From JAYZVT01 sp050248375 (lineage in GTDB: Bacteria; Pseudomonadota; Alphaproteobacteria; Rhizobiales; Methyloligellaceae): 12,297 nucleotides of DNA. The position numbers and the translations under genes were made by a program. Positions 6,350 through 12,297 of this stretch are shown one piece after another (the stretch's first letter is position 1; the number at the start of each line of letters is the position of its first letter). The notes under the pieces were generated by a model. That model searched no databases and had not been told where the DNA came from. It worked only from the letters and a program-made list of their open reading frames with translations. The DNA is taken from contig JBFWSL010000082.1 of assembly GCA_050248375.1 (NCBI GenBank), forward strand, positions 1-12,297, in the 5' to 3' direction.

Positions 6350-7084
6350 ATGACGGTCTACCTGTTCGTTCTTGTCATCGGGCTGGGGGCAGGGGCGATC
6401 AGCGGAGTCGTCGGCACGGGCGGTTCGATCATCCTGCTGCCGCTGCTGGTGTTCCATTTCGGGGCCAAGCAGGCTGTGCCGATCATGGCGGTCGCGGGAC
6501 TGATGGCCAATATCGGCAAGATCCTGGCCTGGCACCGGGAGGTGGACTGGCGGGCCGTCGCGGCCTTCGGGCTGGCGGGCGCGCCCGCCGCGGCGCTGGG
6601 TGCGCGCACGCTGCTGGTGCTGCCGCCGCAACTGGCCGATACGGCGCTCGGCGCCTTCTTCCTGCTCATGATCCCGGCCCGGCACTGGCTGCAGGCGCGT
6701 CACTTCCGCATCAACCTGTGGCAACTGGCGCTGGCGGGTGGAGTGATCGGTTTCCTGACCGGCGTGGTCGTCTCCACCGGGCCGCTCAGCGTTCCCGCCT
6801 TCCTGTCCTACGGGCTGACCAGAGGCGCGTTCATCTCCACCGAGGCGGCGGCTTCGCTGGCGGTGTTCGCGAGCAAGGTCGCCACCTTCCGGGAGTTCGG
6901 CGCGCTGCCGGGGACGCTGATCATGCACGGCCTGATCGTCGGCGCGTCGATGATGGCCGGCTCCTTCCTGGGCAAGGCCGTCGTGCAGCGCATGGGGGTC
7001 GGGACCTACAACGTGCTGCTCGACTCCATGCTGCTGATCGCGGGACTCTCCCTGCTGTGGCAGGCGTTCTTCCCCGCGGCATGA
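6350..7084 (+). CDS. TauE/SafE (TSUP) family membrane permease
   Basis: This inner-membrane protein of 244 residues has about eight hydrophobic segments. It opens with the family signature: a first helix running into GAGAISGVVGTGGSIILLPL, followed by the second half of that repeat (AVPIMAVAGLMANIGKI) and a basic/acidic loop (AWHREVDWRA). A second, related half begins around ALAGGVIGFLTGVVVSTGPLS. TSUP proteins export or import sulfite, sulfoacetate and other small organosulfur or carboxylate anions. The substrate here is unknown and no sulfur-metabolism gene is nearby. ATG 6350 has a close GGGGA (6342–6346); ATG 6326, eight residues earlier, is an alternative. A probable promoter lies at 6278–6306. 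Confidence 0.9.
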   Translation: MTVYLFVLVIGLGAGAISGVVGTGGSIILLPLLVFHFGAKQAVPIMAVAGLMANIGKILAWHREVDWRAVAAFGLAGAPAAALGARTLLVLPPQLADTALGAFFLLMIPARHWLQARHFRINLWQLALAGGVIGFLTGVVVSTGPLSVPAFLSYGLTRGAFISTEAAASLAVFASKVATFREFGALPGTLIMHGLIVGASMMAGSFLGKAVVQRMGVGTYNVLLDSMLLIAGLSLLWQAFFPAA

Positions 7085-7095
7085 AGGCCCTGCCG

Positions 7096-7113
7096 CGGTC
7101 CCCTTCGGGGCCG
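7096..7113 (+). terminator. Weak hairpin after the TSUP gene
   Basis: CGG-t-CCCC (7096–7103) pairs with GGGGCCG (7107–7113), with one bulged T and a TTC loop, 12 bases after the TSUP stop. There is no T run after it, so termination activity is uncertain. Confidence 0.3.
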
Positions 7114-7193
7114 GGGCCGAGCCTGCTTTCCAGATGACGGTTTTGTGATAGCTTCGTGACAGTTCTGGGCTGGCACGGGGCGGGTATCCGGAC

Positions 7194-7868
7194 ATGTCGA
7201 AATCGCTGTGGGAGCGGGCCCGCGCGCTGGGCACGCCGCGTCATCATTTCGAGTCGGCGATGGCCGCCCTGCTGGGCACGCCGTGGTGGGCCTGGTTCGT
7301 CCCTTTCCTCATCGGCGGTTGCGTGCTGCTGCTGATGCAGACGCCGCTCGGCTGGATCACCGACAAGCGCATCGAGGAAGTGCTCGGCCCCATAATCATG
7401 GGTATCACCGCGGCCATCGCGATCCATGGCTACTGGCGTTCGCGCGGCTTCCTGACGCTCATCCTCGCCATCTTCTGCTGCGCCCTGTTCTTCCGCGAGT
7501 GGCATTTCTGGAGTTCGAGCACGGGCTTCGTGCTCGCCTTCGCGTTTCTCTTATGGTGGGCGTCCATGGGCCGCGACGAGTTGAAGCCGTGGCTGGCGCA
7601 GCCCAGGGTGCGCGGGCTGCTGACGTCGGCGATGTGGACCTATTTCATCTCGCAGGTACTGGACCGCAACATCCTGCTGTCGCTGCCGGACTATCTCTCC
7701 TGGCACAACAACGTGGAGGAGACGCTGGAGAATTCCGGCCATCTCATGGTGCTGGCCCTGGTGCTGACAGTGCAGCGGGCGGGAGTGCTGACGGGAGGGG
7801 TGTCGCCGGCGCGGCCGCTGGTCTCCGCCGTGAAGCCCCGCCGGGCGAGGCGCCCGGCAGGGGCGTGA
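7194..7868 (+). CDS. Membrane protein of unknown family
   Basis: The product is 224 residues with hydrophobic segments near residues 32–50, 63–80, 85–101, 108–124 and 182–197. Notable stretches are TDKRIEEVLGPIIMGITAA (56–74), FFREWHFW (99–106) and LSWHNNVEETLENSGHLMVL (168–187). Their histidines and glutamates (E102, H104, H171, E175, H183) sit close to membrane segments and could bind a metal, but I do not recognise a family. The C-terminus is a basic, disordered tail (KPRRARRPAGA) that overlaps a strong hairpin. The start is ATG 7194 (MSKSLWERAR), with only a weak G-rich stretch upstream. It is convergent with the first SH3 protein gene. Confidence 0.78.
   Translation: MSKSLWERARALGTPRHHFESAMAALLGTPWWAWFVPFLIGGCVLLLMQTPLGWITDKRIEEVLGPIIMGITAAIAIHGYWRSRGFLTLILAIFCCALFFREWHFWSSSTGFVLAFAFLLWWASMGRDELKPWLAQPRVRGLLTSAMWTYFISQVLDRNILLSLPDYLSWHNNVEETLENSGHLMVLALVLTVQRAGVLTGGVSPARPLVSAVKPRRARRPAGA
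7835..7864. terminator. Hairpin between convergent genes, probably two-way terminator
   Basis: GCCCCGCCGGGCG (7835–7847) pairs with CGCCCGGC-a-GGGGC (7851–7864), a 13-bp stem with one bulged A and the loop AGG. It overlaps the last codons of the membrane-protein gene and lies 36 bases beyond the stop of the oppositely oriented SH3 gene, the expected place for a shared terminator. There is no T run on either side. Confidence 0.5.
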
Positions 7869-7900
7869 TCGCTGCGTGCGGGGCGCCTGCGCGGAGCGTG

Positions 7901-8287
7901 TTACCAGCGGTTCCAGTGGCGGCGATGGTAGATGCGGTCGCGGTCGCCGAAGTTCAGGAACAGCCCGAAGCCCGGTCCGCGATAGCGCGGATAATCGTAA
8001 TAGTCGTAGCTGCTGTTGCGCGGGCCGCGTACATATCCGCGGCTCTCGCCGGAAAGATAGCTGGCGCTGGCGTAGCCCGAATAGCCGCGCCAGTTCACGT
8101 GGCACCAGTTGCCGCTGCACGATCCGGTATTGACCTGCGCGCCCTCGGGCATCGAGGCGATGACGCGGTATTCGGTGCCGGGGCCGGATCTCAGGTTCAG
8201 GTCGCCGGTGACGACCGCGGCCGCCGCGGGTGCGGCGCCCAGCGCGAGGGCGCTGGCGGCAATGGCGAATGTCTTGTGAATGGTCAT
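7901..8287 (-). CDS. Exported SH3-domain protein, copy 1
   Basis: The protein is 128 residues. It has a signal peptide at residues 1–23 (MTIHKTFAIAASALALGAAP then AAA) and a bacterial SH3 domain at residues 24–80. The domain has the LNLRSGPGTEY turn, ASMPEGAQV, and a WCHVNWRGYSGYASASYL end. C57 and C62 (SCSGNWC) are spaced to form a disulfide in the periplasm. The tail (84–128) is rich in Tyr, Arg, Gly and Trp. Such domains usually bind cell-wall peptides or other envelope proteins. AAGGAG stands 11 bases before ATG 8287. It is about 72% identical (44 of 61 positions) to copy 2 across the domain, so the two arose by tandem duplication. Confidence 0.88.
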   Translation of the reverse strand: MTIHKTFAIAASALALGAAPAAAAVVTGDLNLRSGPGTEYRVIASMPEGAQVNTGSCSGNWCHVNWRGYSGYASASYLSGESRGYVRGPRNSSYDYYDYPRYRGPGFGLFLNFGDRDRIYHRRHWNRW

Positions 8288-8336
8288 GATTCAGATGTCT
8301 CCTTCCGGTGTCGGCGGGATTTCGGAAATGGCAAAG

Positions 8337-8365
8337 CGCGCCCCGCGCCCGTGGCGCGGAGCGCG
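8337..8365 (-). terminator. GC-rich hairpin after SH3 copy 2
   Basis: CCGCGCC (8343–8349) pairs with GGCGCGG (8353–8359) around the loop CGT, and an outer CGCG/CGCG extends the stem with two bulged bases. It lies 18 bases past the stop of SH3 copy 2 and before the start of copy 1. On the minus strand a weak T run (CTTTG) follows. It probably ends the copy 2 transcript, so the two SH3 genes may be separately transcribed. Confidence 0.45.
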
Positions 8366-8383
8366 TCATCCCTGCTCATGGGC

Positions 8384-8812
8384 TTACTGGAAGCGTCCGT
8401 CCTTGCTGATGCGGCGGTCTTCCACGTAACCCCGGTCGTAGAAGCGCGCACCGGGCCCGTAGCTGTAGGCATAGGGCTCGTCGTCGTAATAGGCGTAGGT
8501 CCGGGGGTAGACCGGCGTGGTGTAGGCGGGTGCGGAATAGGCCGGCGCGGTGTAGGTCACGCTGCCCTCGCCAGTGAGGTACTGGCTGCTGGCATAACCG
8601 GAAAAGCCGCCCCAGTTCACCTGGCACCACTCGCCGATGCAGGACCCGGTGCTCACCTGGGCCCCCTCGGGCATGGACGTGATGACGCTGTGCTGCAGGC
8701 CTGGTCCGGTGCGCAGGTTCAACGGGTATGTCACCACCGCGGCGGCCGCGGGAACGGCGCCGAGTGCGAGGGCGCCTGCGGCGATGAGGAATGTGCTTCT
8801 ATGGCTCTTCAT
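8384..8812 (-). CDS. Exported SH3-domain protein, copy 2
   Basis: The protein is 142 residues. It has a signal peptide at residues 1–24 (MKSHRSTFLIAAGALALGAV then PAAA) and an SH3 domain at residues 25–81: LNLRTGPGLQH, TSMPEGAQV, WCQVNWGGFSGYASSQYL. The cysteine pair C58/C63 matches copy 1. After the domain comes an unusual Tyr/Pro/Ala-rich stretch (YTAPAYSAPAYTTPVYPRTY, about residues 87–106) and a second Tyr-rich region, then a basic tail. This tail differs completely from that of copy 1. AAAGGAG, nine bases before ATG 8812, fixes the start. It diverges from the caspase-like gene across about 168 bp, so the two may share control. Confidence 0.88.
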   Translation of the reverse strand: MKSHRSTFLIAAGALALGAVPAAAAVVTYPLNLRTGPGLQHSVITSMPEGAQVSTGSCIGEWCQVNWGGFSGYASSQYLTGEGSVTYTAPAYSAPAYTTPVYPRTYAYYDDEPYAYSYGPGARFYDRGYVEDRRISKDGRFQ

Positions 8813-8980
8813 TTGCTACTGCTCCTTTCTATGATTGTTTTCCGCGCAGTACGCGTCCCGTTGTGCCCCCAACTGATATGACGGTGGATTGTTCCGGCAA
8901 AGGCGGGCCTGGGCTGCCGCGGGATGCAGCGATTGGGCGCAGCCGCGCGGAAACGCGGGCGATCCGGGGGGAGTTCAAGG

Positions 8981-9898
8981 TTGTTTGATCACGGCAGCGG
9001 CCGCAGGTGGGCCATGTGCACCGTCGTCATGCTTGCCGCGCTGCTTGCCGGTACGGAGCCGGCGCGGACGCAGGCCGGAAACGGCGGGTGCAGGGACGGC
9101 GGAACCAGGTCGGCGGTGCTCATCCAGGGCTTCGACTATCCGCGCGAAGCGGGGCCGGCCGGGGACAGCTTCGTGTTCCAGTACGAGATCTCCGCCTGGC
9201 GGCGCCTGCTGGAACGCGCGCTCGGCTTTCCGGCCGAGGCTGTGCTGTGGCTGCCGCTGGACAAGACGGAGCGAGCCTCCTCCTCCCGCTCGGCTCCGGC
9301 GCGCGAGGCGCTGGGTGCGGCGCAGCGGTTCCTGACGGCGGGCGCGAAAGGGCCTTGCGACCTGGCGCTGCTGCTCTATGCGGGCCACGGCCGGCGGCAT
9401 GGCGTTGCCTGGCGCTACAAGACCCCGGAGGCTGTAACGGGCTGGATGCGCTGGAGCGGGCTTCCCGGCAACGCCGAGGAGGACGGCGACTTCCTGGCGC
9501 TGCTGCGCGGGATACAGGGGGCGGGCCGGGCGATCGCCGTGGTGCAGTCCTGTTTCTCCGGAGCCCTGATCGCCCCGGCCACACAAGCCTGGAACGGCGA
9601 AAGCCGCCTCAGCCTGTATACGGCGACAGACGCGGACGAGCGGTGCCGCTATCTGGGCTCATACGAGACGGCGGACGGCGAACGGATGGTTCATGTGGGC
9701 GGGCTTTATTTCCAGCAGATGCGCGGATATCTCGCCCGGCAGGCAGCGGCGGGCCGGCTCGACCTGAACCGGGATGGCAAGCTGGATGCGGGCGAGATCG
9801 AGACCGCCTTCGATGCGGCCCATGAGGCCGCCGCCGCGTATCTCGACGGGTTGCCGGAATACGGCCAGGCGCCGCGCAAGAAGCTGCTGCGGCGATAG
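8981..9898 (+). CDS. Exported caspase-like (clan CD) protein with EF-hand
   Basis: From TTG 8981 the product is 305 residues. A signal peptide spans residues 1–32 (basic HGSGRRWA, then a hydrophobic MCTVVMLAALLAG stretch, then ARTQA). A caspase-type core follows: a first strand SAVLIQGFDYP (44–54), strand LALLLYAGHG (about 128–137) with the presumed catalytic H136, and strand AIAVVQSCFSGALI (184–197) with the presumed nucleophile C191. The H-G and Q-S-C-x-S-G sequences and the 55-residue spacing fit caspase/metacaspase p20 units. Residues 261–272 (DLNRDGKLDAGE) are a canonical EF-hand loop with D1, N3, D5, D9 and E12, suggesting Ca2+ binding as in type I metacaspases. The TTG start is chosen because GGGGGGAG (8966–8973) lies seven bases upstream; ATG 9014 would leave too short an n-region and has no spaced binding site. 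It lies between SH3 copies 2 and 3. Protease activity is inferred. Confidence 0.8.
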   Translation: MFDHGSGRRWAMCTVVMLAALLAGTEPARTQAGNGGCRDGGTRSAVLIQGFDYPREAGPAGDSFVFQYEISAWRRLLERALGFPAEAVLWLPLDKTERASSSRSAPAREALGAAQRFLTAGAKGPCDLALLLYAGHGRRHGVAWRYKTPEAVTGWMRWSGLPGNAEEDGDFLALLRGIQGAGRAIAVVQSCFSGALIAPATQAWNGESRLSLYTATDADERCRYLGSYETADGERMVHVGGLYFQQMRGYLARQAAAGRLDLNRDGKLDAGEIETAFDAAHEAAAAYLDGLPEYGQAPRKKLLRR

Positions 9899-9926
9899 AA
9901 AGCCCGCGTGTTCCGGCCGATCCGGT

Positions 9927-10313
9927 TCAGTCGAGGATGTTGCGGTTGGAATAGACGCCGAAGCTGGGGGCGTAGTCGATGCGGCCGAAACGGCCTTCCC
10001 AGTAATCGGGATACTGCGAATAGCCGTAGCCGCGGCGGGGCCAGGGACCCTCGAACCGTGCGCTCGGCCCGGTGGCGGCGATGGCCGCGGAGGGCACGTA
10101 GCCGCGCTGCCCGCGCCATTCCGCGCGGCACCATCCCGCCCGGCAGGTGGAGGCGTTGACCTGCGCGCCGCGCGGCAACGAGGCGATGGTGGCATATTTC
10201 GGCCCCGGCCCCGTGCGCAGGGTGGTGCGTCCGGTGATGACGTCGGCCATGACGGGAAACGCCAGCAGGCCGGTAAGGGCGGTGGCGGCGAAAGCGGTAC
10301 GGATTGCGGTCAT
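9927..10313 (-). CDS. Exported SH3-domain protein, copy 3 (diverged)
   Basis: The protein is 128 residues. It has a signal peptide at residues 1–23 (MTAIRTAFAATALTGLLAFP then VMA) and an SH3 domain at residues 24–77: TLRTGPGPKY, IASLPRGAQV, WCRAEWRGQRGYVP. The cysteine pair C57/C62 (STCRAGWC) is at the same spacing as in copies 1 and 2, but the rest of the domain is much more diverged. The tail holds aromatic stretches (GYGYSQYPDYWEGRFGRIDY). AGGAG, about nine bases before ATG 10313, fixes the start. It is convergent with the caspase-like gene, with only 28 bases between their stops. Confidence 0.87.
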   Translation of the reverse strand: MTAIRTAFAATALTGLLAFPVMADVITGRTTLRTGPGPKYATIASLPRGAQVNASTCRAGWCRAEWRGQRGYVPSAAIAATGPSARFEGPWPRRGYGYSQYPDYWEGRFGRIDYAPSFGVYSNRNILD

Positions 10314-10378
10314 TGCCCGGGTCTCCTGGCTGGTCGGTTGTCACGGCGCCGCGGCGCGGGCCGAATCCTCATCCTCTT

Positions 10379-10396
10379 CTAGCACAACTAGCACAA
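10379..10396. repeat. Tandem 9-bp direct repeat upstream of SH3 copy 3
   Basis: CTAGCACAA occurs twice without a gap (10379–10387 and 10388–10396). On the minus strand it reads TTGTGCTAG twice, about 66 bases before the SH3 copy 3 start and 205 bases before the TerB-like start. It could be an operator or part of a promoter; TTGTGC resembles a -35. Nothing in the sequence confirms this. It falls in the 289-bp region between the two divergent genes; otherwise I see only GC-rich DNA there. Confidence 0.5.
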
Positions 10397-10602
10397 CGCG
10401 GGCGTGGCGGGATCGTTCCTGTTGCCGTGCCCGGCGCCGCGCGGCCGGCAGGGTTACGGACCGGTTACCGGCGCCACTGCGCGCGGGATGGTCACGGGTG
10501 CGCCCCGCCGGTGCGGCCTTCCGGATTGCCGCCTAGGCAGGGCCCGCCCCGGGGCATATCCTTGGGGCCGCGCGCCGGCTGGGCCGCGGGAGGATTGCGG
10601 AC

Positions 10603-11241
10603 ATGAGCATGGAAACACTGCCTGTGGTCGCGGGAGCGATCATCCTGCTGGCCATCCTTGTGCCCACCATCGCGCTTTGGATCACCTACCAGAAATACAA
10701 GCGGGTGGCCGCGGCGCTGCCGGACGCGGGCGCGCTGGCGGCGGCCGGGTCGTCGCAGATCGACGAGCGGCAGGCGGCGCTGAAGGCGCGGCTGCTGCAG
10801 GACTGGGCGCGGATCCCGGAAGCGGAAGTGGAGCTGGCGCGCCACGCCCTGTGGACCGCCATGCTGCTGGAGGCGGCGTCGGACGGCAGCGTCGACCACA
10901 GGGAGATGCAGTTCGTCGCCGACCTGTTCGGGCGCATGTCGGGCACGCAGGTGGACTTCCGCCCGGTGATCAAGGCGGCGGAGCAGGCGCATGGCGCCAA
11001 GAAGGCGGCGCTGGCGGAGATCGGCAAGGCGAAGGGGCTGAGCAACCTCGCCAAGCAGCAGGTTCTCGCCGGGGCGTTCCTGGTCAGCGTGTGCGACCAC
11101 GCGCTCACCGATCACGAGCTCGACTGCCTGGTGAAGATCGCCGACGCGCTGCATGTGGGCGGGCGCGAGCGCAAGCGCATGCTGGAGGATATCGCCGCCC
11201 GTTTCGAGGCGCCGCCGCAGCAGGTGCGGGAAAGCGCCTGA
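10603..11241 (+). CDS. Membrane-anchored TerB-like protein
   Basis: The product is 212 residues. An N-terminal hydrophobic segment at residues 6–28 (VVAGAIILLAILVPTIALWI) is followed by basic KYKRV, predicting one membrane anchor with the rest in the cytoplasm. Residues 76–205 are a helical TerB-like domain. Two similar acidic motifs are the markers: MLLEAASDGSVDHREMQFVADL (88–108) and VSVCDHALTDHELDCLVKIADALHVG (161–186). TerB was named from tellurite-resistance operons, where it binds metal ions; most TerB-like proteins have other, unknown roles. GGGAGG (10588–10593) lies nine bases before ATG. Its stop overlaps the ATG of the DUF3095 gene by one base (TGATG), which indicates coupled translation and a shared job. 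No other ter genes are present. Confidence 0.86.
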   Translation: MSMETLPVVAGAIILLAILVPTIALWITYQKYKRVAAALPDAGALAAAGSSQIDERQAALKARLLQDWARIPEAEVELARHALWTAMLLEAASDGSVDHREMQFVADLFGRMSGTQVDFRPVIKAAEQAHGAKKAALAEIGKAKGLSNLAKQQVLAGAFLVSVCDHALTDHELDCLVKIADALHVGGRERKRMLEDIAARFEAPPQQVRESA

Positions 11242-12297
11242 TGGGCGAGGCCGGCGCGGCGTTTCCCGCAGCCGCGGCCTTCACCGACTTCGGCCGCGTC
11301 GTCGATGAGGACATCTACCGCCCGCTGCCCGACGGGTGGGTGATCGGCGTCACCGACGTGGTCGGCTCCACCAGCGCCATTCATGCAGGCGGCTACAAGG
11401 CGGTGAACATGGCGGGCGCCGCCGCCATAAGCGCCATGATGAACGCGCTCAATGGCGTGGAATTTCCCTTCGCCTTCGGCGGCGACGGCTCCCATTTCGC
11501 CGTGCCGCCCGAGCATGGCGCGACGGCGCGGGACGTGCTGGCGCGCACGGCCCTGTGGGCGCAGGACGGGCTGGGGCTGGAACTGCGCGCGGGCGCGACC
11601 ACGGTGGGCGCGGCGCGGGCCGCGGGCCACGAGGCGCTGGTCGCCTGGCATGCCCCGTCGCCCCATGTGCGCTACGCCATGTTCACCGGCGGTGCGTTCC
11701 AATGGGCGGAGACGCAGCTCAAGGCGGGAACGATCCTGGTTCCGCCGGCGCCGCGGGGCAGGCTACCGGACCTGGAAGGGTTGTCCTGCCGCTGGAAGCC
11801 GATCCAGGCGCGGCGCGGCGTCATGCTGTCGCTGATCGTGCGCATGGGGACCGGCGGCGGCGAGGGCGCATTCATCGCCGCGATCCGCGACCTGCTCGCC
11901 CTGATCGAACGGGAACCGCAAGCCGGGCATCCGGTGCCCGGCGACGGCCCCGCCTTCGGCTCGCCGGCGGCGGGGTTCGGGCTGGAGGCGAGCACCCGCG
12001 GCGATGGCCGCAGCCTGGCCGGCCGGGCGAAGCTGCTGGCATGGCGGCTGTTCGCCTGGGCGGTGCTTGCCTCGGGCATTCCCGTGGGCGGTTTCGATCC
12101 GCGCCGCTATCTGCGGGAGGTGGCGATGAACTCCGATTTCCGGAAATATTCCGATGCGCTGCACATGACGCTCGACTGCTCGCCCGCCACCGCGGACCGC
12201 ATCGAAAGAGTCCTCGCGGCGGCGGAGAAGGCGGGCGCGCTGCGATACGGAACCTTCCGTCAATCGGCCGCGTTGATGACCTGCGTGGTGCCGTCGG
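11241..12297 (+). CDS. DUF3095 protein, N-terminus cyclase-like (partial)
   Basis: The frame starts at ATG 11241 and runs off the right edge; 352 codons are visible. The DUF3095 family is recognisable throughout: GWVIGVTDVVGSTSAIHAGG (residues 32–51), YKAVNMAGAAAISAMMNAL (52–70), FPFAFGGDGSHFAVPP (75–90), and near the end NSDFRKYSDALHMTLDC and AALMTCVVPS. The N-terminal part resembles the core of class III nucleotidyl cyclases. D39 (VTDVVGST) and D82 (FGGDGS) are 43 residues apart, close to the spacing of the two metal-binding aspartates in those enzymes. I cannot find the purine-selecting and other catalytic residues with confidence, so activity is not proven; it may bind nucleotide without cyclising it. 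The TGATG overlap with the TerB-like gene implies co-translation. Confidence 0.88.
   Translation, partial: MGEAGAAFPAAAAFTDFGRVVDEDIYRPLPDGWVIGVTDVVGSTSAIHAGGYKAVNMAGAAAISAMMNALNGVEFPFAFGGDGSHFAVPPEHGATARDVLARTALWAQDGLGLELRAGATTVGAARAAGHEALVAWHAPSPHVRYAMFTGGAFQWAETQLKAGTILVPPAPRGRLPDLEGLSCRWKPIQARRGVMLSLIVRMGTGGGEGAFIAAIRDLLALIEREPQAGHPVPGDGPAFGSPAAGFGLEASTRGDGRSLAGRAKLLAWRLFAWAVLASGIPVGGFDPRRYLREVAMNSDFRKYSDALHMTLDCSPATADRIERVLAAAEKAGALRYGTFRQSAALMTCVVPS

Noticed and set aside
7145..7162. Imperfect repeat GTGATAG…GTGACAG, similar to the TTGTGCTAG repeat at 10379–10396
   Set aside because: The match is partial and short, and no promoter with proper spacing could be built around it.
6347..7234. 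295-codon minus-strand frame opposite the TSUP gene
   Set aside because: It is rich in Gln/Arg/His/Asp, typical of an antisense frame of a membrane protein gene, and has no domain.
7208..8881. 557-codon plus-strand frame across the membrane protein and both SH3 genes
   Set aside because: It covers the membrane-protein gene in another frame and then the antisense of the two SH3 genes. Its apparent repeats (HVAPVAAARSG, HLAPLADAGPG) are the reflection of the SH3 duplication.
10603..12297. Possible tellurite-resistance operon
   Set aside because: Only a TerB-like domain is present, with a membrane anchor. No terA, terC, terD or terE gene is adjacent, and the partner is DUF3095.
1..12297. Mobile elements, CRISPR arrays, tRNA or rRNA genes
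   Set aside because: I saw no transposase or integrase motifs, no regularly spaced repeats and no tRNA-like cloverleaf; the low-GC SUKH region has no visible attachment-site repeats.

Overview
This window looks like ordinary chromosomal DNA from a GC-rich alphaproteobacterium. The evidence is a cspA–rpsU pair with a typical alphaproteobacterial S21, strong AAGGAGG-type ribosome binding sites, dense short genes on both strands, and family members (DUF2200, DUF3095, TerB-like, small exported SH3 proteins) that are common in that class. I cannot name the genus. There is no rRNA, tRNA, CRISPR array, insertion sequence or integrase in the window, and no gene-free stretch longer than 300 bases. The longest non-coding stretches are about 290 bp before the TerB-like gene and about 265 bp containing the cspA promoter and leader.

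Left part (1–2000): the tail of an unidentified gene; a SnoaL/DUF4440-type gene broken by a one-base frameshift; a SUKH (SMI1/KNR4)-like gene of visibly lower GC; and a DUF2200 gene. Middle-left (2100–4560): a Na+/Ca2+ antiporter-type transporter diverging from a PAP2 lipid phosphatase; a small charged protein; and a 41-residue one-helix membrane protein that is easily missed. Middle (4650–5640): the cold-shock block. It holds a promoter, a ~130-nt leader, cspA, a perfect 15-bp hairpin, rpsU apparently starting with CTG, and a conserved small protein. Then (5659–7868) come three membrane proteins: an unknown one diverging from a TauE/SafE (TSUP) permease, and a second unknown one.

Right part (7900–10313): an envelope cluster. 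Three small exported SH3-domain proteins, each with a conserved cysteine pair, surround an exported caspase-like protein with an H/C dyad and a C-terminal EF-hand. The last part (10603–end) is a translationally coupled pair: a membrane-anchored TerB-like protein and a DUF3095 protein. The N-terminus of the DUF3095 protein carries two aspartates spaced as in class III nucleotidyl cyclases; it runs off the window.

The most interesting items are the caspase/EF-hand–SH3 cluster, the TerB–DUF3095 pair, the CTG start of rpsU with the hairpin before it, and the 41-residue membrane protein. All functional links in the caspase and TerB clusters are inferences from gene order and motifs.
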